Shown here in pieces: positions 43,464-51,331 of a stretch of 64,000 nt of DNA (its first letter is position 1; each line of letters opens with the position of its first letter). Under the pieces are notes generated by a model. The model was not told the origin of the DNA. It worked only from the letters and a program-made list of their open reading frames with translations, and searched no databases. Source of the stretch: Pseudomonadota bacterium. Lineage in GTDB: Bacteria > Pseudomonadota > Gammaproteobacteria > Burkholderiales > Burkholderiaceae_E. The stretch is taken from assembly GCA_023389055.1 (NCBI GenBank), contig JAEWFA010000035.1, positions 105,495 through 169,494 of the forward strand, in the 5' to 3' direction. The position numbers were made by a program, and so were the translations under genes.

Positions 43464-43835
43464 CCGCGGGCGCGGCCGGCGGCGGCCTGCCTGCCGCCCG
43501 CACCACGCTGATCGGCTTTTCTCAAGGCGCCATCATGGCGCTCGAGTCGACGCAGCCGCCGCACGGTCCGATTGCGGGCCACGTGATCGATTGCGGGCAG
43601 GTTCGCGCAGCCGCCGCGCCAGGTGGCTGCAGGTACGATCGTGAACCTGATGCACGGCAAGCAGGACCGAGTAATGCCCATCGCCTTCGCCATGGAGGCC
43701 GAAGCTCAGTTGCGTCGGCTGGGAGCGCGATCGACACTCGACCGCTACCTTGGCCTCGGACACGGCATCGATGGGCGTGTGGTCGATGCTCTCGTCCGGC
43801 GGTTGGCCCAGGCACAGCCAGAGAACGGACGATGA
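43464..43835 (+). pseudogene. YpfH-like carboxylesterase, 5'-truncated and frameshifted
   Basis: The first piece, ARTTLIGFSQGAIMALESTQ, contains the esterase nucleophile box GFSQG. After a small deletion near 43592 another frame continues GRFAQPPRQVAAGTIVNLMHGKQDRVMP and ends in LGLGHGIDGRVVDALVRRLA with the catalytic Asp and His regions. The N-terminal strands are lost at the junction with the LysR fragment. The stop overlaps the next gene by ATGA. Confidence 0.75.
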
Positions 43836-44284
43836 ACCCGACCCATGCCACACGGCTGCTTCTAGAAGATCATCGAACGACACTGTCGGACGGTATGGCG
43901 GCCGAGGTGGTGATGGCCGTCGGGGCGCGCGACATCACCGACGGAGTTTTTCGACACGATCCACCGAGCCCCGTCGAATTGGAGCAGGCCATCGACCGGA
44001 TCGAGGACGCCCTCGCCGCTAGCGGCCTGCGTCATGCCGCGCGGGGCGAACTGCTGATCCGCGACCCCCGGCTCTGCGCGCTGCTGGGCCTGCAGGCGAG
44101 TGGCGAGCGGCGGACTTGCGACGAGGTGGAAGACATGTTCGGGCGCCTCGTCTCGGTCTCGCTGGGCCAGCCGGCAGCGCTGGCGGGCGTAGCCGGCGCC
44201 GGCGACACCGCGGCGGCACTGCTGATCCTTCGGGAATGCATGCATCACCTGGGATTTGACGGCGTACGGTATGCGGCCGACTGA
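43832..44284 (+). CDS. Hypothetical protein following the esterase remnant
   Basis: 150-aa intact frame from ATG 43832, coupled to the esterase remnant by ATGA. It has a mixed alpha/beta composition with LLLEDHRTTLSDGMAAEVVMAVGARDITDG, an acidic helix (ELEQAIDRIEDALAAS), ARGELLIRDPRLCALLGLQASGE and a C-terminal helix ILRECMHHLGFDGVRYAAD. No signal peptide or membrane segment. I do not recognise the family. Confidence 0.6.
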   Translation: MNPTHATRLLLEDHRTTLSDGMAAEVVMAVGARDITDGVFRHDPPSPVELEQAIDRIEDALAASGLRHAARGELLIRDPRLCALLGLQASGERRTCDEVEDMFGRLVSVSLGQPAALAGVAGAGDTAAALLILRECMHHLGFDGVRYAAD

Positions 44285-44322
44285 CAGGCATCGCTCACCT
44301 TCACCGCCGGCCATCAAGGACC

Positions 44323-44559
44323 ATGACTGCACCTCGCCCGCTGGAGAAGTACCTCGCGGTGCTGTCGAGCAAGTGGTCCGCATCGTCTCGGTTCTGTGGA
44401 GCGTGGCGGGCCGCGCCGCTTCGCGAACCTGCAGCGCGCGCTCGAGGGCGTCTCCGCCAAGTATTGACGGACAAGCTGCGCATGCTCGAACGTGAGGGCA
44501 TCGTTCAGCGCGTCGAAGTCTCAAGCAACGGGACGCAGGTCGAGTACTCGATCACATAG
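44323..44559 (+). pseudogene. HxlR-family regulator broken over three frames
   Basis: HxlR winged-helix sequence can be followed across frames: LEKYLAVLSSKW in the first, VVRIVSVLW in the second, GGPRRFANLQRALEGVSAK in the third, then VLTDKLRMLEREGIVQRVEV and VEYSIT back in the first. At least three indels are needed. The C-terminal tail is lost at the junction with the amidohydrolase fragment on the opposite strand. Confidence 0.7.
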
Positions 44560-44768
44560 CCGCCGTAGTGCCGCACCGGCGAGCAGTCGGGCATCGGGGC
44601 GGGCAATGGCGGCGCCAGATCCCTGAAGTCGTCGTCGCCGTGCACCGGCTGGCCGCCGAGCAGCGTCAGCATGGACGTGATGTCCTGGATCTCGGCCTCG
44701 GGCACCGAGAAATAATCGGCCGACAGGACGGCGAGGTCGGCGAGCTGCCCGACCTCCTCTTGTCCGAC
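44559..44768 (-). pseudogene. YtcJ-like amidohydrolase C-terminal fragment
   Basis: About 70 residues match the end of exported TIM-barrel amidohydrolases: VGQLADLAVLSADYFSVPEA, EIQDITSMLTLLGGQPVHG, FRDLAPPLPAPMPDCSPVRH, YGGY. The catalytic barrel is absent, and the fragment is bounded by unrelated sequence on both sides. 44769-44866 shows no gene. Confidence 0.65.
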
Positions 44769-44866
44769 GCTCGCCGAGTCCATGCGATGCGGCACAGGCA
44801 ACCGCGATCGTCAGACCGGAAGCGGTGGCGCAGCGACTGGCCGGTGTCGGCGGTAGCGTGGGCTCG

Positions 44867-45331
44867 CTACTTGACCATGCCGAACGGATCGGGCACGACG
44901 TGCTGGTTGGCGTTGTTCCAGAAGTTCTGCAGCACGAACCCGTACTCGGGCAGGTTGTGGATGAACGGTGCCAGCATGTCGTTGGCCGTCGGCAGCTTCC
45001 AGTCGGCCTGCAGCTCACAGGCAAGCGCGAAGGCCGTCGCGAGCTCCGCTCCGGCGCTGGCCATCCGCGACATCGCGCACTGCGCCTCGTAGGCGTTCCA
45101 CGCACCGCAGGCGTCGACGACCGGGAAGACCTTGTATCCGTCCTGCAGCATCGACAACGTCGGGAAGGTGCAGCAGGTGCCGATGGTCACCCCCGAGATG
45201 ATCACGTGCCGGCGACCGGTCGCCTGCACCAGGTCTTCGAACGCCTTGCGGAAGGTCGGATCCTCGTAGCAGTTGATGATGCCGGTGCGCCGGTAGATCG
45301 GCTGATCGGCGAACAGTTCCTTCAGTTCGAG
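44867..45331 (-). pseudogene. YcaC-like isochorismatase-family hydrolase, N-terminally truncated
   Basis: From LELKELFADQPIYRRTGIIN onward the sequence matches YcaC-type cysteine hydrolases: DPTFRKAFEDLVQATGRRHV, IISGVTIGTCCTFPTLSMLQ with the nucleophile Cys region, and MASAGAELATAFALACELQADW. The first about 70 residues with the catalytic Asp are missing; upstream lies the start of an unrelated gene. It ends normally at 44867. Confidence 0.7.
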
Positions 45332-45537
45332 CTGTCGACCTGTTCGAGCGCAGGCGACACCTTCTCCAGAAATCGGACCGCGCCGGCAGCGGCCGATGCC
45401 GGGTCTTTCCTCGCCACCTTCTGGATCTCGGCGCTGGCTTCCCTGACCCGCTGCACGGCCGGCTGCGAGCGCCAGCCGAAGGCGTGCCGGCGAAAACGCG
45501 GCGCGAACGCCCACTTGTGTGCAGCAGGTTTGGTCAT
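45322..45537 (-). pseudogene. N-terminal fragment of a conserved hypothetical gene
   Basis: About 70 residues beginning MTKPAAHKWAFAPRFRRHAF and containing QPAVQRVREASAEIQKVARK and AVRFLEKVSPALEQVDSS. This looks like the start of a family with SxP-ALEQVDSSSGAIG-type continuation (DUF6880-like, from memory), but the frame ends three codons later at the junction with the YcaC fragment. It faces away from the higBA pair. Confidence 0.55.
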
Positions 45538-45549
45538 CGACAATCACGC

Positions 45550-45578
45550 TTGTCGTTAATCACGCGAAGCGTTATTAT
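45550..45578 (+). promoter_or_regulatory. Promoter and operator of the intact higBA pair
   Basis: TTGTCG (45550-45555) and TATTAT (45573-45578) are spaced by exactly 17 bp. The near-palindrome AATCACGCGAAGCGTTATT (45558-45576; 8-bp arms with one mismatch, 3-bp centre) fills the spacer and overlaps the -10. This is the expected place for HigA autorepression. The toxin GTG is 8 bp beyond the -10, so the transcript is leaderless or nearly so. Confidence 0.7.
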
Positions 45579-45585
45579 TCTGCCC

Positions 45586-45867
45586 GTGGCGATCCGGACG
45601 TTCAAGTGCGCCGACACCGAAGCGCTGTTCCGGCTGCGGCGAGTGGCGCGCTTCGCCAATATCGAGCGCCCGGCGCTGCGCAAGCTGAAGCAGCTGGACC
45701 TCGCGCGCCGCATTGATGACCTGCGCGCGCCGCCGGCCAACCGGCTCGAGCAGCTGAAGGGCGATCGCGTCGGCCGGTGGAGCCTGCGGGTGAATGACCA
45801 GTTCCGCATCTGCTTCCGCTGGATGGGAAGCGACGCCGAAGACGTCGAGATCGTGGACTATCCCTGA
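45586..45867 (+). CDS. higB: HigB/GraT-type toxin (RelE superfamily)
   Basis: 93-aa ribosome-dependent mRNA interferase of the killer-protein family: IRTFKCADTEALFRLRRVAR, LRKLKQLDLARRIDDLRAPP, NRLEQLKGDRVGRWSLRVND and QFRICFRW, the last two being the conserved core with the catalytic Arg positions. It starts with GTG directly behind the promoter, toxin first, as usual for higBA. It is unrelated in sequence to the HigB at 40314, which belongs to another subfamily. Confidence 0.92.
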   Translation: MAIRTFKCADTEALFRLRRVARFANIERPALRKLKQLDLARRIDDLRAPPANRLEQLKGDRVGRWSLRVNDQFRICFRWMGSDAEDVEIVDYP

Positions 45868-45878
45868 GGCAAAACGAG

Positions 45879-46199
45879 ATGAGCAGGAAACGCAAGCCGG
45901 TTTCGCCCGGCGAGATGCTCGCCGAGGAGTTCCTCAAGCCCTTGGGCATGAGCAATTACCGGCTGGCGAAGGAGATCGGTGTGCCCGCGCAGCGCATCGG
46001 CGAAATCGTCGCCGGCAAGCGCGCCATCACCGCGGACACCGATCTGCGGCTGTGCCGCTTCTTCGGACTCTCGGACGGCTGGTGGCTGCGCCTGCAGGCC
46101 GACTTCGATACTGAGGTCGCGAAGGCGAGCTTGGCGAAGACGCTTGCGAAGATCAGGCCGTGGAAGGAAGCAATGGAGGAGACGGCGGATGCGCGCTGA
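45879..46199 (+). CDS. higA: HigA-family addiction-module antitoxin
   Basis: 106-aa XRE-type antitoxin: VSPGEMLAEEFLKPLGMSNY, RLAKEIGVPAQRIGEIVAGK, RAITADTDLRLCRFFGLSDG, WWLRLQADFD. HTH at residues about 24-48. It starts 11 bp after the toxin stop. A 7-bp GC stem (CGCCGCC / GGCGGCG, 46203-46221) just after the stop may end transcription. Confidence 0.93.
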   Translation: MSRKRKPVSPGEMLAEEFLKPLGMSNYRLAKEIGVPAQRIGEIVAGKRAITADTDLRLCRFFGLSDGWWLRLQADFDTEVAKASLAKTLAKIRPWKEAMEETADAR

Positions 46200-46292
46200 G
46201 CGCGCCGCCCGTTCGGCGGCGTCGTGACGGTAAGAAGTCTGCCGTAAAGGTCTGCTCACGCCTTCGGGGAACGCATGCGAGGACGCGATAGA

Positions 46293-46387
46293 CCTCGATA
46301 GATCTCGCAAGCTGGCCATTGTGGAAGTGCCGACTGTCCTCCAAGCCAGACAGGGACTTACCGAAGCTGTTGATGATCGAGTGGGAG
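46293..46387 (+). repeat. Right-end att-like region of the composite island
   Basis: CCTCGATAGATCTCG (46293-46307, also at 41277) is followed by the block 46336-46374 (also near 42806) and the guaA-like core GATCGAGTGGGAG (46375-46387). The order matches the ends of the other units. 46388-46611 has no gene apart from a GGAGGG ribosome binding site before 46612. Confidence 0.65.
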
Positions 46388-46611
46388 CAGGCGCTTCGGC
46401 GTCGACGGCCGGGCACCGGTCGTTTTCCCCCATCCATAGACGCGCCTGACACCCGTCCGTGCGCAACGAATCCGTCGCTGCGCTCGCGGTCTTCGATTTT
46501 CTGCTGTCCGCCGCGCTGCAATTCGTCTAGATTCCTCGATACGAGCCCGCACGTCGCACGCGTCGCTCGCGGGAACACCGCTTCCGCCCCGCCGGCGCTG
46601 GAGGGCCCGCC

Positions 46612-48627
46612 ATGGCCGATGAAGACACCGGGTTGCCACCGCTCGAGATTCCCTGGAAGCTCGCCGCAACCACGCAGCCGCTCGTCGCCGGCGAACCCGA
46701 CGAGACGGCCCTCTCGCTCTTCTTCTTCGAGCCCGCCGAGGAGGACCTCCCCGAGGGCGTCGAGCCCGACGAACGCCTCGTCTACCTGAAGTTCAGCGCG
46801 TCGGTGTCGCCGGTCGCGTTCCCGCCCGGCACGCCGCCCGGCTCCGGCGGTGCGCTCGGTGCAGGCGTGCCGTGCTTTCACCTGCAGCTCGACCTGAAGG
46901 TGCGCAAGGCGAGCGGCGAGCTGGGCACGATCCGACCGTACTTCCACGCCGCCGCGCCGCTGTTCCGCCGGACGCTGCAGACCGGGGTCGTCGGCGTCGA
47001 CGTCTTCGAGGGCGAGTCGGAAGGCCAGTGGATGGGCAAGAGTCGCAGCCAGATGTACGAGTCGTCGAAGACGCACTCGAGCACGACGTCGGCGAGCGTG
47101 AGCGTCGGTGCGAGCGTGCCGCTCGGTCCGGTGAGCCTGGGAGCGAGCGGATCGGTGCGCACGACGACGACCGACGTCGCCGGTCGCCGCGAGGGCACGC
47201 AGGCGATCGACCAGACGACGCGCGAGGCATCCGAGGAGCGGCGCGAGCTCGTGAGCCACCACACGCGTGTCGAGAACGTGCTGACGCTGTTGAGCGCGAA
47301 GTACGTCGGGACGCCGCACCTGCGCTTTTCGCTGTCTCCGGCGCCGATGACCTTGCTCTCCGTGGACCCGTCCGATCCGAACCTGTGGTTCAGCCAGCTG
47401 CTGGCGCGCCGCTCGTCGGGCATCGAGGGCATCCAGGAATTCACCGCAGTGGTCGTCGTTCCTCGCGGCGAGAACTTCTGCGTGAACGCGCGCCTGCGGC
47501 GCGTCTGCGTGCTCGACGCGCCGCCCGGCCCGCTCGAATTCGACGAGCCGTTCAACCTGCAGCTGCACCTCGGTCGCGTGCTCGACTATCTCGATCGCGC
47601 GTACCCGCCCGGCACCCCGCTCGAGGAGTTCGACGTCGACCTCATCGGCGCGCTGCCGTCGCCCGACGACTTCACCCGCCCGGTGCTGAGGAACTTCTCG
47701 GTGGCGGGTTTCCTGATGATTGCCGACGTCACCTCGCCGACGCCACTGCCGTTTCCCGGATCGGTGAAGAACGCCAGCGTGAACTACAAGATGCACCTGG
47801 AGCTGTGGCTCGAGACGCTGCGCGACGAGTACGAACGCGAGGTGGCGCGCTCGCCGCTCGAACGTGGCGTGCTCCTCGGCGAGGAGCGCTTTCTCGATAC
47901 GTGCTTCGCCTTCGGCACTGCGAACGGGGGCCTTGCGGTGAGCGCAAGCACCGCCCAGGTCGGCCCGCTGCAGCGCATCGTGGTCGATCCGCACGACTTC
48001 GACATCGGTGGCGTCACCGCTGCGGCGAGCTCGGCACGAAAGACGACGCGCGAACGCGCGTACGAGGCCGTGACGCGCTGGAATCTGCTCGAGAGTCGCC
48101 TGGCCACGCTTCTCTCGAACCGGTTGCGCCAGCCGCGCGAAAAGCGCTTCAGCTTCGATGCGGCCGTCGTCGAAGTGCTCATTGAAATGTGGGCGCGCCT
48201 GCCGGCGAACGACCCCGGCAATCTCGGGTTCGACGATGCCATCGACGCGTTGCGCCTCGACGAGCGGCAGCGTCGGCTGCTGGAGAGCGCGGGCGCGCGC
48301 GACCTGCGCGGCATCGCCGAGGCGATCCGCAGCACGCGCATCATCGAACGCTACAACCGGAATGCGGAGGAGCGGCGAAAGCTTCACCGGGAAGAGAAGC
48401 GCGCCGGCCCCGCTCCGCAGACCGTGTCGTGGCCTCTGTCCGGAAAGGACGCGGCGGCGATGCGCAAGGCGATCGGCGACGGCCTCGAGCGCCAGCGCGA
48501 GCGCCTGGAGGCCGTGCCCGAATCGGAGGCAGGGCCAGCCTCGGCCCGAGGGGCAGGGGCGACCGGTTCCGGGCGCGCGAAGCCGACCGCCCGCTCGTCG
48601 AAAGCGCGACCCCGAGGCTCCCGCTAG
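46612..48627 (+). CDS. Large protein of unknown function with Ser/Thr-rich central segment
   Basis: 671-aa intact frame from ATG 46612 behind a GGAGGG site. No signal peptide. Residues 1-130 are Pro/acidic and beta-rich (EIPWKLAATTQPLVAG; FHLQLDLKVRKASGELG). Residues about 148-187 alternate Ser/Thr with small hydrophobics (SSTTSASVSVGASVPLG, VSLGASGSVRTTTTD), resembling the amphipathic hairpin of beta-pore proteins. Then come ERRELVSHHTRVENVLTLLSAKYVG, NLWFSQLLARRSSGIEGIQE and VCVLDAPP. The last about 120 residues are basic and helical, ending in an Ala/Arg/Ser tail. No family recognised. It lies 20 bp before a PhoD-like gene and is probably cotranscribed with it. Confidence 0.75.
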   Translation: MADEDTGLPPLEIPWKLAATTQPLVAGEPDETALSLFFFEPAEEDLPEGVEPDERLVYLKFSASVSPVAFPPGTPPGSGGALGAGVPCFHLQLDLKVRKASGELGTIRPYFHAAAPLFRRTLQTGVVGVDVFEGESEGQWMGKSRSQMYESSKTHSSTTSASVSVGASVPLGPVSLGASGSVRTTTTDVAGRREGTQAIDQTTREASEERRELVSHHTRVENVLTLLSAKYVGTPHLRFSLSPAPMTLLSVDPSDPNLWFSQLLARRSSGIEGIQEFTAVVVVPRGENFCVNARLRRVCVLDAPPGPLEFDEPFNLQLHLGRVLDYLDRAYPPGTPLEEFDVDLIGALPSPDDFTRPVLRNFSVAGFLMIADVTSPTPLPFPGSVKNASVNYKMHLELWLETLRDEYEREVARSPLERGVLLGEERFLDTCFAFGTANGGLAVSASTAQVGPLQRIVVDPHDFDIGGVTAAASSARKTTRERAYEAVTRWNLLESRLATLLSNRLRQPREKRFSFDAAVVEVLIEMWARLPANDPGNLGFDDAIDALRLDERQRRLLESAGARDLRGIAEAIRSTRIIERYNRNAEERRKLHREEKRAGPAPQTVSWPLSGKDAAAMRKAIGDGLERQRERLEAVPESEAGPASARGAGATGSGRAKPTARSSKARPRGSR

Positions 48628-48647
48628 CCGTCGGGTGCGTTGCGACC

Positions 48648-50288
48648 ATGGCCCCGCGCCCACGGGTCTTCAACCGCCTCGCCCTCGGCCCCGTCGTGGG
48701 CCACACGGACGAAACGACGACGCGCGTCTGGATCCAGGTCTTCGACGACCCGGGAAACTACAAGCTGCGGGTGTACGGCGCGGGGCTCTTCGACTTCGCC
48801 AGCACCGAGGGGCCGGCGCTCGAGTTCCGCACCGCGATCGCCGTCGCCGACGGACTGCTGCCCGATACGCGCTATCGCTACAGCGTCGTTCGTCTCGGTC
48901 GCGTCGTTTCGGGCACCCGCGCGTCGTTCCGCACGATGCCCGGTCGCGGCTCGATGGCGAACATCCTCTTCTGCGCGATCTCCTGCAGCAAGCACGTCCA
49001 GGAGGGCGCGTGGACCCAGTTTGCCGCATTCGTCAAGGAGGCGAAGCCGCACTTCATCCTGATGATGGGCGACCAGGTCTACGTCGACGAGGACACGCCG
49101 AACGTCTTCAACGAGCACTTCGCCTCGCGCCCGGCTGCACGGCGCGCGGCGCTCGTCGAGAAATACGCGCTGACGTGGAGCCGCAAGGTGGTGCGCGAGG
49201 TCCTCGCCAATTTCCCGTGCTACATGATGTGGGACGATCACGACATCCGCGACGGCTGGGGGTCGGTGGCCTCGGACAGTCCGACGCTTCTCGCGCGCTT
49301 TCCGCGCGGCAAGGAAATCTACGCCCGGCACAACGCGTTCTTCGAAGACTGCCGCGATGTCTATTGGCACTTCCAGGCGTGCCACAACCCCGCGTTCGTT
49401 CCCGGAGAAACGCCGCCGAACATCGTCACCGGCCCGCCGTTGCCGGGCGAGCGCCGCGCGATGCCGTTCGCGTTCCGCTGCGGGCGAATCGTCGTCCTCG
49501 TGCTCGATACCCGCGGGGCGCGCGACGTCTTCCGACCCTCGGCCGAACTGCCCATCCTCGGCGCCGACCAGTGGGCGTTCATCGATGACGTCTTCGCCAG
49601 TCTCGATCCCGACGTCGAGGCGCTCGCCATCGTCACGCCCACGCCGATCGCGTCGATGGACCCGGACGGCCAGGTGCAACGCCTTCTCGGCGACCGCACC
49701 GACGACGTCGAGAAGTTCAAGCGGGGGAACGCGGAGGGTGTGCTGGAACTGAAGTCGGGCGGCAACAGCGAGATCCCGATCACGATTGCCAACGTGCACC
49801 TTTCGCGCATCACCGGGGTGCCGCTGAACCTCGGTACGTTCATGCTCTCGAAGCTCGACGAGGCGCGCGACCAGTGGTCGCACAAGTTCTCCCGAGGCGA
49901 GCAGATGGCGCTGCTGCGGCGGGCGGGAGCGGCGCGACGCGCCAACGCGGCGCCGGGGCCCGGTCGCACGCTCCTCTTCCTGTCGGGCGACATTCACGTC
50001 GGGTGCATCTTCGACATCACGTCGTTGAATCCTCCTTTCAAGGCCGTGTCGCTCACCTCGTCGGGCATCAGCGCCCTGGAGGACACGGCGGTGGTGGTCG
50101 GCACCTTCCTCGACGAGAAGGCGCCGCTCGGCGGCGGATTCACTTCGACGCTGCGCGACGTGGTGCGCGATTTCAACTTCGGCGTGGTGCAGATGGTGCC
50201 GACGGGCAGCGGTGCCGAGATCACGCCGGCGATCGCGCACGAGGGCAACGCGTGGGCGGTGGGAGTGGATCTGAAGGACGTCCTGTAG
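48648..50288 (+). CDS. PhoD-like metallophosphatase without signal peptide
   Basis: 546-aa protein. An N-terminal fibronectin-like PhoD_N region (LALGPVVGHTDETTTRVWIQ, residues about 7-95) precedes the metallophosphatase domain with MMGDQVYVDED (about residue 140), MMWDDHDIRDGW (about 195) and LSGDIHVGCIFDIT (about 446). Known PhoD alkaline phosphatases are Tat-exported; here the Met lies directly before the domain and no leader or membrane segment is seen, so the enzyme should stay in the cytoplasm unless exported another way. Substrate unknown (phosphodiester or phosphomonoester). Confidence 0.85.
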   Translation: MAPRPRVFNRLALGPVVGHTDETTTRVWIQVFDDPGNYKLRVYGAGLFDFASTEGPALEFRTAIAVADGLLPDTRYRYSVVRLGRVVSGTRASFRTMPGRGSMANILFCAISCSKHVQEGAWTQFAAFVKEAKPHFILMMGDQVYVDEDTPNVFNEHFASRPAARRAALVEKYALTWSRKVVREVLANFPCYMMWDDHDIRDGWGSVASDSPTLLARFPRGKEIYARHNAFFEDCRDVYWHFQACHNPAFVPGETPPNIVTGPPLPGERRAMPFAFRCGRIVVLVLDTRGARDVFRPSAELPILGADQWAFIDDVFASLDPDVEALAIVTPTPIASMDPDGQVQRLLGDRTDDVEKFKRGNAEGVLELKSGGNSEIPITIANVHLSRITGVPLNLGTFMLSKLDEARDQWSHKFSRGEQMALLRRAGAARRANAAPGPGRTLLFLSGDIHVGCIFDITSLNPPFKAVSLTSSGISALEDTAVVVGTFLDEKAPLGGGFTSTLRDVVRDFNFGVVQMVPTGSGAEITPAIAHEGNAWAVGVDLKDVL

Positions 50289-50348
50289 GCGTGTACGTCG
50301 AACACGAACTGCGGCAGCGCGTAGCCGATGAGGCGAAAGGAGAAACCC

Positions 50349-51311
50349 ATGAAGAACGAGCTCGATTCGCGCCTCTCGATGCTGGAGGCGATGATGACGA
50401 TCCGCGCCTACGAGCAGAAGCTCGCCGCGATCAACGCCCAGACCGGTGCGGCGGGCACCTGCACCTCCGTGGGACAGGAGGCCGGCGCAGTCGGCGTGGT
50501 GCGTGCGCTGGAACCGCGCGATCACATCCTGACCAATCACCGCAGTGCCGGCCACCTGCTGGCGCGCGGCGCGGACCCGGGCCGGATGATGGCCGAGGTG
50601 CTCGGCCGCGTCGATGGTTACTGCAAGGGCAAGAGCGGTTCGCTGCACATTTCGGTGAAGGACCTCGGCGTCGTGCTGACTTCGACGATCGTCGGCGGCG
50701 AACTGTCGATGGTGACCGGCGTCGCGCTGGCGCAGAAGATGGGGCAGGGAGAGCCCGGCGGCATCGTCGCCACCTTCTTCGGCGACGGCGCCGCCTGCGA
50801 GGGCGTCTTTCACGAGTCGATGAACCTCGCCGCCCAATGGCAGCTGCCGATCCTCTATGTCTGCGAGAACAATCAGTGGCAGGCGTTCGTGCGTCGCGAC
50901 GAGACGATGCCGATCGAACACATCCGAACCTGGGCGGCGGCGCACGCGGTCGAATCGGTGACCGTCGACGGCAACGACGTCGAGGCGGTTCACGCGGCTG
51001 CGCTACGGGCGGTGTCAACGATACGCGCCACCGGAAAGCCGTACTTCCTGGAGCTCGACACGTACCGGCTGCGCGGTCACTTCGAGCCGGACGACCAGAG
51101 CTACGTCGATCCCGCCGAACTCGATGCGCGGCGCGCGCGCGACCCGATCCGCGTGCTCTCCGAGAGACTGACCGCGGACGGCGTCACGCAGCACGGCGAG
51201 ATCGAGCACCTGCGACAGCGGGTCGACGCGACAATCGAAGCCGCCGCCGTCTTCGCCAACGCGTCGGCCTGGCCCGACGTACGCGAGTTGACCACCGACG
51301 TCTACGCCTGA
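50349..51311 (+). CDS. Thiamine-diphosphate-dependent 2-oxoacid/acetoin dehydrogenase E1 alpha
   Basis: 320-aa E1 alpha subunit: LTNHRSAGHLLARGADP, GKSGSLHISVKDLGV, and the ThDP/Mg motif GDGAACEGVFHESMNLAAQW followed by ILYVCENNQW. It resembles acetoin dehydrogenase AcoA more than branched-chain or pyruvate E1, but the substrate is not certain. ATG 50349 follows AAAGGAGAA. It is followed by E1 beta (20-bp gap) and lipA. Confidence 0.9.
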   Translation: MKNELDSRLSMLEAMMTIRAYEQKLAAINAQTGAAGTCTSVGQEAGAVGVVRALEPRDHILTNHRSAGHLLARGADPGRMMAEVLGRVDGYCKGKSGSLHISVKDLGVVLTSTIVGGELSMVTGVALAQKMGQGEPGGIVATFFGDGAACEGVFHESMNLAAQWQLPILYVCENNQWQAFVRRDETMPIEHIRTWAAAHAVESVTVDGNDVEAVHAAALRAVSTIRATGKPYFLELDTYRLRGHFEPDDQSYVDPAELDARRARDPIRVLSERLTADGVTQHGEIEHLRQRVDATIEAAAVFANASAWPDVRELTTDVYA

Positions 51312-51331
51312 ATGGGCGCCGAGGAGCCGCC

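Larger units (their letters stand above)
22906..46387. mobile_element. Composite, decayed genomic island region inserted at guaA
   Basis: The span is bounded by copies of the guaA 3' end and is subdivided by internal copies at 41427 and near 42841, suggesting three stacked units (about 18.5, 1.4 and 3.5 kb). Content supports this: IS66 and group II intron fragments, four toxin-antitoxin loci or remnants, many truncated genes, and a self-contained PHA/exporter regulon. Conserved Burkholderiales gene order stops at guaA. No integrase gene is visible in the span, so mobility is presumably lost. Boundaries are inferred from repeats only. Confidence 0.65.

Noticed and set aside
48624..50993. Long minus-strand open frame opposite the PhoD-like and E1 alpha genes
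   Set aside because: Shadow frame: both plus-strand genes have clear domains, and the minus translation is low in hydrophobics and matches nothing.
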